From Priapulus caudatus (lineage: Eukaryota; Priapulida; Priapulimorpha; Priapulimorphida; Priapulidae), in NCBI RefSeq assembly GCF_000485595.1, contig NW_014578834.1, positions 18,609 to 54,255 of the forward strand: a stretch of DNA of 35,647 nucleotides, in the 5' to 3' direction. A model generated the notes under the pieces. The model was not told the DNA's origin and ran no database searches. It saw only the letters and a list, made by a program, of their open reading frames with translations. Below are positions 1 to 11,982 of this stretch, piece by piece. The stretch's first letter is position 1, and the number at the start of each line of letters is the position of its first letter. The position numbers and the translations under genes are program-made.

Positions 1-408
1 CGTTGCATCTCTGACTGCTTTCTCACGCTGTGTCATGGTAAAATAAATATTATTTATTATATATATATTAATAATATATATTATATATCTCGCAGGCTAA
101 AAACCAGATTTACTCAGAGTGTATGGCAAAATAAATAAATAAATAAATATGTATATAATATACTTTTATCTATATACATATATTTATTTATTTATTTATT
201 CACATATTCCATTTCGTGTGGGCTGAGAGTCAGGCAGTCACACCTAGTATGTGGCAAAAAAGTAAATTAAACAAAATAAATACAGTTATTAAACAAAATA
301 ATTAATTAATATTAATATTTATTTAATAACAATAATTACAAAATAAATAAACACGTACGTACAACACGCACGTATCACGCGCTTCATTCTCCGTTCTCTC
401 GCACGCAG
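1..408. other. Intron tail of the upstream SPTLC1-like gene, AT-rich
   Basis: No coding sequence is visible. The stretch is dominated by AT-rich simple sequence, including an (AAAT)n tract followed by (ATTT)n at about 128-200 that can fold into a long hairpin. It ends with a pyrimidine-rich 3' splice site (CTCGCACGCAG) at 398-408, directly before the exon at 409. The intron begins before the window. Confidence 0.6.
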
Positions 409-597
409 GCCGAGAATCAGGGCGTGGCGCTCACCGTCGCGCGCTACCTCCACAACGAGGAGGCGCACCCGCTGCGGCCGAGCATCCGTCTCGCGGTCAG
501 CAGCAGCCTCACGCAGCCGGACCTCACCCTCGCGCTGCGTGTCATCAGCAACGCGTGCGCCAGCGTCCACCGCCGCGACCTCGACGCTGTCGAGTAG
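409..597 (+). CDS. Last coding exon of an upstream SPTLC1 paralog (partial gene)
   Basis: This encodes the C-terminal 62 residues of a serine palmitoyltransferase subunit 1-like protein, the non-catalytic partner of SPTLC2/3 in the ER. The exon opens in phase 0 after a good acceptor and reads AENQGVAL...ARYLHNEE...PSIRLAVSS, ending at TAG 595-597. It aligns with the SPTLC1 C-terminus (human ...IALTQARYL...PPPSIRVVV) and with exons 13+14 of the complete gene at 2376-21688, sharing AE..GVA, ARYL, PSIR and AVSS. Unlike that gene, it has no intron before PSIR. Third codon positions are about 94% G/C by hand count (58 of 62), far above most exons of the neighbour. The rest of the gene lies before the window, so its integrity cannot be judged. 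A late pseudogene is possible, but the 62 codons are open. Confidence 0.85.
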   Translation, partial: AENQGVALTVARYLHNEEAHPLRPSIRLAVSSSLTQPDLTLALRVISNACASVHRRDLDAVE

Positions 598-783
598 CCG
601 CAGCGGCGCCACCTGCAGGTCGTCGCGCAGCTGTCGCGCCGTCTGGACACCGTCACATAGTGGCATCGCCTTGAGAGCGACGAGTACTGGCGCCACCTGC
701 AGGCCGTCAAGTAGCGGTGGCGCCGCCTAGAGAGCGTCATGTACAGGCGCCACTCGGAGACCGTGGTGCCATCTGGTGGTTGA
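562..783 (+). repeat. Degenerate 27-33 bp tandem repeat, in frame with the SPTLC1-like C-terminus
   Basis: Units begin with GTC or GAC and resemble GTC-NNG-TAS-YGG-CGC-CRC-CTG-GAG-RCC, a nine-codon unit. Boundaries are near 565, 589, 619, 652, 679, 706 and 736. The full units from 589 have lengths 30, 33, 27, 27, 30 and 27, all multiples of three. The gene's last codons and its TAG stop lie inside the repeat. TAG recurs in the same unit position at 658-660 and 712-714, where two other units have TAC; the frame closes at TGA 781-783. Confidence 0.6.
765..779 (-). promoter_or_regulatory. CTCF-like motif
   Basis: The minus strand reads CCACCAGATGGCACC, which matches all 15 positions of the vertebrate CTCF core consensus CCASYAGRKGGCRSY as I remember it. 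It lies just 3' of the upstream SPTLC1-like exon. Function is inferred from the motif alone. Confidence 0.3.
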
Positions 784-1794
784 CTTTGGTCGGTCGGTCG
801 CGCGACGCCACTCTGTGATACGACGACAGTGGCGCGCGCGTGTAGGACAGAGGCTCTGCTAGGGGGCGTACTGGCGACCACGGCCAGGGAAAGACTCCGT
901 AGCTCCGTATCCCACCCATCGGCTCTTTTCCGACGACGACGGGGGCTGGAGTGAGGGCGGGCCGGCTGGCTACAGGCATCGTTCCGGCGGGATTTTGCGC
1001 GGATGGATGTGGATCGAACGGAATGCAGGTTTCCAGACGGCATTCGTCGTGGCGGTGCGCGTCATTCTTACTAGCTGGTCGGCCGTAGTTTTTGGTTCTA
1101 AATTCGGAGTCCCGGCCTGGCGTTCTCGCGCCGCGGCTTCCGTTGCGTCGGGCGACCGCAGACGACAAGCCAACGCGCTCGCTAGATCAAAACGTCGAGT
1201 ATATATATGTTATTTAATGCGGCGAACGTGTGTTCGATGTGTCGTCATTGATTTTTCGTAATTGTCAGCGTGCATGTTTTTGCGACGTGAGAACTCGTAT
1301 CGCCGAGCCGTCGGCGATGACGTTGCGAGCGGTTTTAACGTTAGATGTCTGCTGCGCTCATTGGCTAATTTGAATGACCCATGATGTTGGTTTCCAGCTT
1401 CAACCGCGGAGGACAAACTACGCCTGACGCGTCGCGAGAATCGGCGATTTTTTTTCGCGCAACATTTGTTTCCCACGTAATTTATGACATCGTGTTTTAA
1501 AAACATTTTTATCGTAGTCGTTCTGTGATTGCGATCGGAGTTCTGCCAGCTAGGTTGTCAAGCCTTTTGTCAGATTAACCGCCGCAGGGAATGACTGCTG
1601 CGGCTTCGTAGGCATAGCTTTGGAAGTGATGTAATGCAGAATACAAATGAATGTGTTTTTGACTGTGTTGAAATCATTGTAAATACATTTTTTTCGTGGT
1701 CACAGCTCTTGACGGAAGCTTGTATGCAGTGAGGCCATGCATGCGTGTGCAACAGACGTCCTATGTTATGATGTGAAATCTAATATGTTTAATT

Positions 1795-1806
1795 AATAAA
1801 AATAAA
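1795..1806 (+). terminator. Candidate polyadenylation signal of the upstream gene
   Basis: Two adjacent AATAAA hexamers (1795-1800 and 1801-1806) lie about 1.2 kb after the TAG of the upstream exon, followed by a T-rich stretch. They are on the correct strand, but nearer variant signals could be used instead. Confidence 0.3.
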
Positions 1807-2301
1807 TTTTGTGATTACATGCATAATGTAAAGACATTTCAAATGCAAGGCGACAATTTTTTGTTTTGCAACATAGCATTAGCATACAAGGAATACTCCC
1901 TCATTAGCTCTCGTATTATAGTCCTCGTTGCCTCTGTCACAGCCACGCTGGCCACACTGTCTGTGGCAGTGCCAACGATGGCTATAGTACCAGATATACA
2001 CCCTCATACATAGCATTTTTATAAAGGTTTATTGTGATTTCACCAAGACATTCTTCATCTAAGGTTCATTCATCATTGATAAAAGTATGAACACCTATTC
2101 TACTCTACACATTTTCTGGAGAAAAAGAACATTTTAATGTAACGATTGTTAGAAAAACTTCAACATGATACAAGACGAAAAATGTTAGCTTAGCAGAGCA
2201 GTACATACTATACACTGATCTCTACTATACTAATACTAATACAGTTAGAGATCCTATGGCTATAGTGATACTATAATAGCATACAGTGAAACAAATCTCC
2301 G

Positions 2302-2320
2302 CCAAAAGGTGGCGCTATAA
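2302..2320 (+). promoter_or_regulatory. CTCF-like core and TATA-like box upstream of SPTLC1
   Basis: CCAAAAGGTGGCGCT (2302-2316) matches 13 of 15 positions of the CTCF core and runs into TATAAG (2316-2321). This is about 55-75 bp before the SPTLC1 start codon. A start-proximal promoter is plausible, but neither a transcription start nor factor binding can be shown here. Confidence 0.25.
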
Positions 2321-2375
2321 GGCATACCCTGCAGCTTACGCTCTCGCTTCCCCATCGGGGATTTATTCGACAATC

Positions 2376-2426
2376 ATGAGGACAGGAGTGTGGTATCTTC
2401 AGGAGATCATCCTGCAGTTACGTTCA
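2376..2426 (+). CDS. SPTLC1: SPTLC1 exon 1 (start codon, 17 codons)
   Basis: ATG 2376-2378 opens [17 protein letters not shown], followed by the donor GTAAGTA at 2427 in phase 0. The spacing from Trp to the next exon's APAY is 12 residues, exactly as in human SPTLC1 (WVLVEMVQALYE then APAY), with Trp, Leu, Glu and Leu at equivalent positions. Its length, phase and position make it the best first exon found in the 3.2 kb upstream of exon 2. Confidence 0.75.
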
Positions 2427-5400
2427 GTAAGTACGTTTGATGGATCGTAATACTTAAATATTAGTGCTCATGTTGATGCGGTGATTTTGCTTATTTGAGT
2501 GCATTTATCCGCACATCGGTGCAGTGTCGTAAAATGGAATTGCATATCCTAGGTCCTTATGTTGCAGCAGCAGTGCACTTGCAAGTTGCAGGACTAGGCC
2601 TACTGCACTCATAGTATAGACAGTCACCATGTGTGTGTAAAATACTGTAAATTGTAAACTGTCGTTCACTGTAGTCTCTGAATCAGAACCAGTCTGATAG
2701 ACTCGTAGGGGTTGTTCTCTTACCGATAATTGTAGATTCAAAGAATTATGGTTACTGCTGGTAATTAAGTCGACCACTAAAGCCAAGGCAAAGCTCAAGC
2801 CAAGGGGTCGTTGTCGTATCAGGTACTACAGTACAGATATAGACCCGAGGTAGATATATGTATACACAAAGTGTACCAGACTTGTACTACAGAAGTGTGC
2901 CCTAACCCTAACACTAACCCTAACCCTAACCCTAACCCTAACCCTAACCCTAACCCTAACCCTAAACATACCTCATATAAAAATATAAACATAATAAACA
3001 ACCTAAAACTACCTCGGGTACATATCTGTAATACCTGATACGACAACGACACCATCTGCACCACTAAATTTCAGATTCAACATATAAATTATATTCGTCT
3101 AAAAGAATGTGCAAGATAGATGTAATATATTATCTATTGGCTTAGTATTGCCTATTGGTAACCTTTGTCTTTGGCAATATATTTGAGTATTGGCAGGTCA
3201 CTGTGAAGTGGGGGGGGGGGGTCACTACAAAGTTGAACTAAGAAACGGGTTTTAAAATGGCCTTAGGACATAATGCTGTGCAAGTTGTAGGTAGTGAATG
3301 TCAATGCCACAACCACCTTCCATAATTATAGATCATAGCTTCAATTATCGGTGAAGCGGAAGTCGTTGAACTCCCCACCTGACGTCGGAGCGTGCGTGTG
3401 GACGCCGTGGGCTGTATCACTTGGAAAACTGCTATTGACGCGTTGACCATTTCCCTAATTCGACAAAACTTTGCCCTAATTTTCACCAATCAGAGCATGC
3501 CTAGCTGTCACCGCGGGCGGTGCCGTTAAACTTGTTTCCTTTTCCTGCGTTAAATTGACAAGGAACCCACCTAAGCCAATAGGTGATTATAGGTCACATG
3601 TCATCCTAGGTTGTAAACGCCAACCGGGACACCCCACCTTTATATATGAGGTTAACGATCCCACACAGCAGTCACAGAATGCCATCGTAAGTCACCAATA
3701 GCTTTCCTTTCTTTTGCTGTCATCGTTCTACAGTTCCAACAGCTTTTCCTGATTCACTTGGCTGTAGCCAGCTGTAGTTCAACGATTAATTAATGATGCC
3801 TGTGTGTATGATTTTTTTGCAGGCTCCTGCGTACCTACTCCTTCTCGAAGCGGTACTGCTGGTCTGGCTGATCAAAGTCCTGTTCTTCACAAAGAGCTAC
3901 AAACCCCACCGGACGAAACTCACGCAAAAGGTGAGTAAAGAATATAGGTCAAGCGTGAATCGTGAAGTGTGAAATCTTGCTCATGGTAGACAGTGTGTCA
4001 TGCAGTGAGCTGCCTGATGCCAGTCCCTCCTAAATTTTTGCCGTTGTTGTTGTTGGTAATTGACACTGACATCGAGTGCCCGTGCAGTCCCTGAGATAAT
4101 AGTGTCGAACAATTGGTTTGTTCTGCAGGTGAAATCTGTTGTACCTGCACCCCCAAAATGTCTTCGGTCTGACAAGTCCAATGAGTTTCATATGTTCTGG
4201 TGCCTACATTCTTGTCATCCTCATGAATCCCTCTGATAGAGTTCACATTCCCAGTAGTAACCCAAGCCACGATTGCAGTATTAATGGGTGGTAGAATCTG
4301 TTGAAAAAATGATTTAAACTGTAGGTGTTTTAGTAGTATACATTTATTCATTAAACTAAATACTGGGTAAACAATCATTTAACCTTAGCCCAACGTGAAG
4401 GATCTTTTACGTAATTTGCTCAAGCACTGGTGACAGGCCTAAGATAAGATCAGATGAGATAATCATAAGATAATGAGATAATGAAGATCTATAAGGCCTA
4501 AGATAAGATGATCACACATATGCAAAAGTTCAGTATTGCGTAGGTCGACGGGCAAATATGTCGATGTATAGTGTACGTGTACACATATATATATACGCAA
4601 CGTATCCATGATAATTTTTCACGTACTATATATTCACCATAAATGATAAACTATTGCCAAAATTTCTCCTTCCAGTATGCTTCACGAGTCACTTAAGTAC
4701 ATAAGCACCAAGCTGTTCCCCAATACTAACCATGTTGTGAAATCGTGCCTACCAAGAACATTTTTTATTTCACTTTTCATATCATTGGAATCAGTATATC
4801 ATGTATTGTTTGCAAAAGTACCTGTATGCATATAAGCAAGATCAGTGCACCATAAATCCAAAAGCTGTCTCTTCCCGTCCATAAAGACTGACCGTGAAAT
4901 CTTAGGTTGATTTAAAGCAAATGGACCGCCGGTAATCTCCTCGTGCACGTAGATATCATTAGGAGTCTATCATATAGAGATCTGTATAATCTCTATGTTA
5001 TACACTCCTGATATCGTGACTCTGTGGGTATAGCCATGAACCTCACTTCCCCCCCCCCCACGCTGCTCATAGTCCGTGGTTTGCGACGCACGTGCTCGGG
5101 ACAAGGCTATAGTTTATCCACGCGTGTGGACAGAGTTCAGGGTTCCTATTTTGTGGTGAGTGGTGTGATACACACGTGTGGAAAAAGTTCAGGGTTGCTA
5201 TTTTGTGGTCAGTGGCGTGATACACGTGTGTACAAAGTCCATCCTGCAATTTGTTAGTAGCTTGACGTGTGTGTGTGTGTGTGTGCGTGCGTGCATGTGG
5301 GTGTGTGCGTGCGTGCGTGCGCGCGTATGAGCAAAGATTAGGATAGACATTTGTGAGTATCGTTTCCCACTTGTGTGCAAACTTTAGGGTGACCATTTGT

Positions 5401-8400
5401 CACTGGTGTGACACTTGTGTGTGTATATACAAAGTTCAGTACTTGGAGGAAGAAGGTACTATATAAGTTGTCTAAGATCTGAGCTGAATGTTCAGAAATG
5501 ACAAAAAATGTCACGTCAGTCACTGTGGAATTGCCTAGATATACAAAGTTCAGTATGCCCACATGTTAGTAGTGGTACACGTGATGTGTACATGTACAAA
5601 CTACAAAGTGCAGGATGTCCATTTGTGAGACTCATACATTTTATACCCTAGAATCCTAGATAAATACCCCCCCACCTTGAGCAATCGTGCGCGCGTGACA
5701 ATATGCTGACAGACCCAGTTGGTTGCAATACGTAGATATACACTGCCCTTGCAAATTTTAAGAGTCCAATATTGCTAGTGCTAGCTGTTAGATATGCACA
5801 GATCAAATAATCATAGTGTAATCGCAAGGAATATTCGTGCTTGAACTGGTTTTTAGGTGTTTAGGCTTTGTTAATTTAAACTAGCAGACTAATACCCGTA
5901 CAAAGACTAAATCGTGCCTTAAAATATAAACTTCATGTAAGTGACACAGTTGAAGTTAAATATTTCATGCAACTGAAAAGAAAACAGAAACAAAAAAACA
6001 TTTTGGGAAGAAACAAAGAGCGCAATTCTATAAGTGAGCAGGGGAAAAAGTGCTCAGTTAGTGACCACTTGGCTGAAAGGAAAATACCGCAAAATCTATC
6101 TATCTATCTATCTATGTATCTATCCATGCATGCATGCATGCACGCATCCATCCATCCAGCCAGCCATCCCTCCATCCATCCATCCATCGCATGTCATGCC
6201 ATGCCATGTCATGCCATCCCATCCCATCCCATCTCATTCTATCCCATGCCACCCCATGCCACCCATGCCATCCCATCCCATCCCATCTCATCGTCTTCTA
6301 TCCCATCCCATCAGGAGTAAGATAATATAGGATCCTATATTATCTTACTCCTGATCCCATCCCATCCCATCCCATCCTATGCCATCTCATGGGATCCGAT
6401 CTGATCCCATCGCAGTCGACCCCATATATAAAGAACATGAAAATAATAATAAATAATAATGGTAAAAAAATAGTAATTTTTAATTTTTTTTCAAATTTTT
6501 TTAATGAATGTAGTAAAATTTATTTTTTACATTTTGAAATTAATGCTGAAGTGGCAGAAGTAGATACTAAAGAGTAAAAAAGTAAAGGAGAAAATTTTTT
6601 TCCCCAGCTGAGATTCAAACTTGGAATCTCAGGTTATGAAACCGTGCTCCTACCGACTACGCTACGGCGGCAGGCAAGACACGCGAAATAATTTCCACGT
6701 ACGTGATGATAGAATTTTGACTTTTACAATTTTTTGACTTTTTAACTTTTTTAAATGTTTGTCTCAGCCAGAACCAATCGCCCAGACGTGGTGATTCTGA
6801 ATATATCTTCAGTTACCACGATTGAGTGACAAATGACAGAGAACATCGAGGTCAAACAAACACACACACACACACACAAGGTTATCCAAATTATAGTATA
6901 GATTATTATATAGTGCACATGTTTTATTCTGAACCAGTCACATATCAGTTGCTCATAAGAGTACGCTGTAATGCACCGATAGCAAGGAAAAGGGTTGGGA
7001 ACAGGTTGCCAAGTGAAAAAACAAATTCCTAATGTGAACCTTGAGCAACTCATTGTAAGTGCAATGCCACATGTTGTCTCGTTGTGATCAGGGATCATCC
7101 AGCGGTCGCTCCCATCATGCTCCTCCGCACACCCTCCCACAGAACACCACGGTGCTTCTGGGTTCCGTCACTCGCTGAGGCCATCCTTAAAAAATTCTAT
7201 GTTTGCTGTCCCCCGACCCATGATTTTTTTAGTGGGTAGGTAGGTAGGTCTTTTTTTGTGAGGCATAATAGTTATTTTAAGTCTGTCCTTATGTTTGCCA
7301 TACATGCTTTGTGTGTCTTAACTATGAAAAATGTAAAAAAAAAAAAATTTAAATATGGAACCCAAAATGTAAAAAAAAACTTGGGTCGCGGCTATTTTCG
7401 TGGGTCGGTCAGAGGACAGCAAACATAATTTTTTAAGGATGGCCTGAGTGACTGAGCAGATCTGGGGCTTTCTGCGTGTTTCTGCATGCTCACTTGTCTG
7501 TCGTGCTGAGAAGACGGCGGTGACCCGTCTGCGTGCGCAGACACTAATAGAACGTTTCCATAGTAACATGAAGGTAATTAAATCATAATGTATCTACTAC
7601 CAAACTCTTAACATTCGAAACGTTCCGAGCGTCTGCGTGTGCGTGCGATTGCCGTGTTCACCGTTTCGCGTGCGCTGACTCGCTGTGTGCTTGTCGCTAC
7701 AGGAGAAGGAGGACCTGGTAGAGGAATGGACCCCGGAGCCACTAGTGCCGGATACTCCGGCCGATCACCCGGGCCTGCATCCCCGATCGTTCGAGGGGTG
7801 AGTTTGTGGCACGTCTGTCCGTCTGTCCCCAGCCGTCGACGCTTCCTTTGTCACCATCGTTACAATCTTGAACAAACATTGGTTAAAGGTGTATGAACTC
7901 GATCGTCTGATCACATGGGCAGGTCCGTTATGTGGGTAGTTTTATCCTGAATGATATCGAGTGGGCCATCGATCGGTAGTGCCACAAACTTATATATATA
8001 TATACAATATTGTATGTGACTATGTGTATGGTCCTGGTACTACCTAATATCAAGAGGCAATAATGCCTAATTAGGGTATTGTTATCTCTTGCTAATATAG
8101 TTACTTATTAAATGCAAGGACAATCTTTGAGTTTACGTATTGAACCGCCACTATCACCACCACCACCACCACCACTTATCCCGAGCGGTCCAGTATAGCA
8201 TTAGTGTGGCCTGATCATGTTGGATTAGAACACTTGAGAAATGCTGACGTTTCATTGCCTGCCCTATTATAAATGCCTAGTTGATAGTGTAATGTCAACA
8301 GCACACACTGGGAGGGCTAGAATATAAACATGAATAAACATGACATTTAAACATAGCATTAAATTTATTTGCACATGATTTCGAAACGTAGGAAAATCAA

Positions 8401-9023
8401 CCTTAAACATTTGCGACTGCTTGCTGTATAAGTTTAGTTGTCTCTGCAATGTATCGTTCAAAAATAGATGAAAAAAATAACGAAATGGACTGAGTGATAG
8501 GTAATAGTGACGACTATCAATATATTACAAGTGGTAAAACTTGGTGTTGGTAAACTTTGATGGATACTCTAACAGCAATTGTCTAGCTGGTTGCTGTAAT
8601 TTTGTAGCTATTAAGTAAGTATTGTATTAAGCCAAATGTTTTTTCTGTCCTAGGAAACTCGGAAAGATTATTCGAATCAATGGTCAGGATTGTATCAACC
8701 TGGCGTCTCTTAACTTTCTCGACATGAATGGAAACGAAGAAATAGAGGCGAGTAAATGAAAGGGCGATAATACTAAACATGATTATCTGCTGGCAATTTA
8801 TACTTTAGTAAGAAGAAGGAGAAAAAAAGCAATATCAACAACAGCAACAACTACAACAACAGTAACAACTACAACAACAGCAGCAACTACAACAACAGTA
8901 ACAACTACAACAACACAACAGCAGAAGTAACAACAACAACAACAACAACAACTACAACAACAGTAACAACTACAACAACACAACAGCAGAAGTAACAACA
9001 ACAACAACAACAACAACAACAAT

Positions 9024-9062
<39 letters not shown>

Positions 9063-9131
9063 AACAACAACAACAACAACAACAACAGCAACAACTACAA
9101 CAACACAACAGTAGAAGTAACAACATTGACT

Positions 9132-9182
<51 letters not shown>

Positions 9183-11895
9183 GCAATGATACGAGTCATT
9201 GCAGTAAAAAGTAGTAATATAATTGCCATATAGGATTCCATCCACATTTGATTGCTCACACATCGAAAAACAACGAGTAATAATTGCTAACATCGTTCAG
9301 TTGTGGGGCATGGCACCACAGATTAGTGAAAAATCTAGCACCACCAAATCACGAGTTGTACCATGATGACATCTATTTTCTGGAATGCAGGCGGGTGCCA
9401 TCAAGACCCTGAAGAAATACGGTGTTGGCGCGTGTGGACCCAGGGGTTTCTATGGAACGATCGGTGAGTATTTAATGAAGAGACCAGGAAAGTCCATGCG
9501 AATCCCACAAATCGCATCTATGGAACACGATCCAGTAGACGATTTCACGAGATTCTCACAGAAGTCGAGTCCGTTTGAAAACCGCTGCGACGCGATCTGT
9601 ACCGCTGTCTCCTCTCTCACTCACAAGCTACACAGTTCACAGGGGCTCCTCTCTCTCCCCCACAAGCTACACAAAACACAGGGGCTCCTCTCTCGCCCAC
9701 CGTCATACCGTGTGCGAACCTTGATTGTCGTTCGCTTGTCTTTGCGTTGTAGACATCCACCTGGAGCTTGAGGACAAGCTGTCGGCGTTCCTGGGACTGG
9801 AGGAGGTCGCGCAGTACTCCTACGGCTTCTCCGTGCTGTCCACTGCCATCCCCGCGTACGCAAAGTCCGGCGACGTAATCTTCTGGTGAGTCGAAACGCG
9901 ATCGGCACAGGATCTCGAGTTATTTGCGAGCTTCTGCTCTTTTGTTCTCGGCGTGCGCGCGCGTATCCTTGCAGGCAGTGGCGGTCTAATGCGGCGCTTC
10001 GTAAATTATTTCGGTGTCATTCACCCTCGGGTCTTTATCGCAAAATTTCGTTCACCCGCGACTGAATTTTCTTCATGTTTTTGGTTTTTAAGTTTCATTT
10101 ACCCCAGAATAATTTCATTCAACTTTTGGTGAACCATTCAGCCGTTTGAGAAGCACTGGTCTAGTGGGTAGCAAACTTCTCCTCGGGTGGAAACCTCTAG
10201 GGTTCTAGGGTTCACGCACGGCATCTTGTAACCTTGTTCCCCCGCCCCATCATTTCCGGCAGCGACGAGGGAGCGTGCTTCGCGATCCAGCAGGGCCTGA
10301 GAGCGTCGCGCTCCAAGGTGTGGTTCTTCAAGCACAACGACGCCGACGACCTCGAACGCATGATGAAGCTTCAGGACGACATTGACCAGAAGGTGACTGT
10401 CGGCGTAACCGCGGCAACCGCGAAATTAACGACGTCGAGTGGCGGTCCTCTGCGTTTAATTACGTTAACGACGCTTGTCGTCGTCGGCGCTGCATTACGT
10501 TTCATTATTCGTTGATACCGTCGCATTCTTTTTCTGTTTTTCGTTGTCGGGAAATTTTTATTGGAAATTCGATGCGTCATTTAATAGTGCAGCAGTTTGA
10601 GCTGTAGCACGGGAAAAGCTCCCACATTCTCTACCAAACCAAACCAACGACATTTCCTAATCCTATTCCAAATCTTTGCACTATCCCACTCGCAGGAGCA
10701 TTATTCATATTTGCCAGGAACTAGTTGCAGATGACACTGTTTCCCCTGGCCAAAAAGGTCCGTTAGGTCGTAAAAAAATGTTGGTGTGTTTGCGCGTTTT
10801 GCGGTCCTAGCAAAGCGATCACCTGTGGTTGACTAGCAGAAAGTTTTAAAAAAAATAATGCAATTTGGTGCATTCTAAGCTGTTTTCGGTTTTAGTTCAA
10901 TAAAGTGTATAGTTTATTAATGGAAGAACAGTGATTTTCGTCAGCGAGGCGGTGTTTGGGACAAATTTCTGTGTGGCGGCTGAGAACTTGAGCGAGGCGG
11001 CCCGCCTCAATACAGTGGAAACACTGAGATGACGTTTCGGTCGAATGCAGATCTCGTCGCAGCGTGCATCCTTGATTAGCGTTCGCTTGTCTCTGCCGGT
11101 CGATCACTGTGTTATTGTTGTGTTATTGTTATTGTTATTCACTTTGTTCACGACTCTTTCAGAACCCGCAGAAGGCATTGACGTTGAGACGGTTTCTAGT
11201 CGTAGAGGGCCTGTACATGAACTATGGGGACATCTGCCCGCTGCCAAAACTCGTAAGTGCTCCGAGTTGCACCAGCAATACATTGATCATTAGCTAATCA
11301 TAAACCATGTCATGTGTTGCAGGTAACAGTCATCCTTTGAAATAAAGGAAGTTGTCAGAGAAATTTATGACTGTTACCTGGCAGTCGGTAGATGAGAACT
11401 TCTGTAAGTGTTGATCGACGGCTGCCGAGATGTCGAGGTAACAGCCGAGCGTCTCCGAATCTTCTAGGAGCTCCATTTGAGATGCTGCAGAGTAGATTCC
11501 TGAAACAGGAACAGGAGAAAATCTTACGCGTCTCCATGGGGGTTAGGTTCGTACGCAGCTACTGCAGTTAAGTCGATTGACGAGCAGTTAAACAGACGTT
11601 TAGTGAGGCAGTCTGAGTCAGTTAAAGCAAGATGTGCACTTGTTTTGCGTACAAACTTGCTCCTATTGGTCGTATTCTGCAGTTTTCGTTCTCGTTGTGA
11701 TGTAGATCGAATTGAAAAAGAGGTACAAGGTCAGAATGTTTCTGGATGAGAGTTTGTCTTTCGGCGTGCTGGGTGCCAATGGGAAAGGAGTCACAGAATA
11801 CTTCGGCGTACCTGTAAGTAGTGATATATTATATTATATTATATATATACGTGTACATATGCTGTATACAAATACATATAAATATACATATACAT

Positions 11896-11982
<87 letters not shown>

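Larger units (their letters stand above)
598..2375. other. Intergenic region between the two SPTLC1 genes
   Basis: The first part (about 598-1350) is rich in GC and CpG and contains several short ORFs on both strands that match nothing I recognise. The second part is AT-richer. It should contain the 3' UTR of the upstream gene and the promoter of the downstream gene. No RNA gene or transposon ORF was seen. Confidence 0.6.

Noticed and set aside
3601-3650. TTTATATATGAG before GTTAAC as an alternative end of SPTLC1 exon 1
   Set aside because: There is no in-frame start codon, and TATGAG resembles the human ending only by chance.
3679-3690. ATGCCATC followed by GTAAGT as a possible SPTLC1 first exon
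   Set aside because: It ends in phase 2 and would put exon 2 out of frame. The exon at 2376-2426 fits in phase, length and sequence.
8798-9293. Poly-Leu, poly-Cys and poly-Val minus-strand ORFs
   Set aside because: They are translations of the (CAA)n array inside an SPTLC1 intron.
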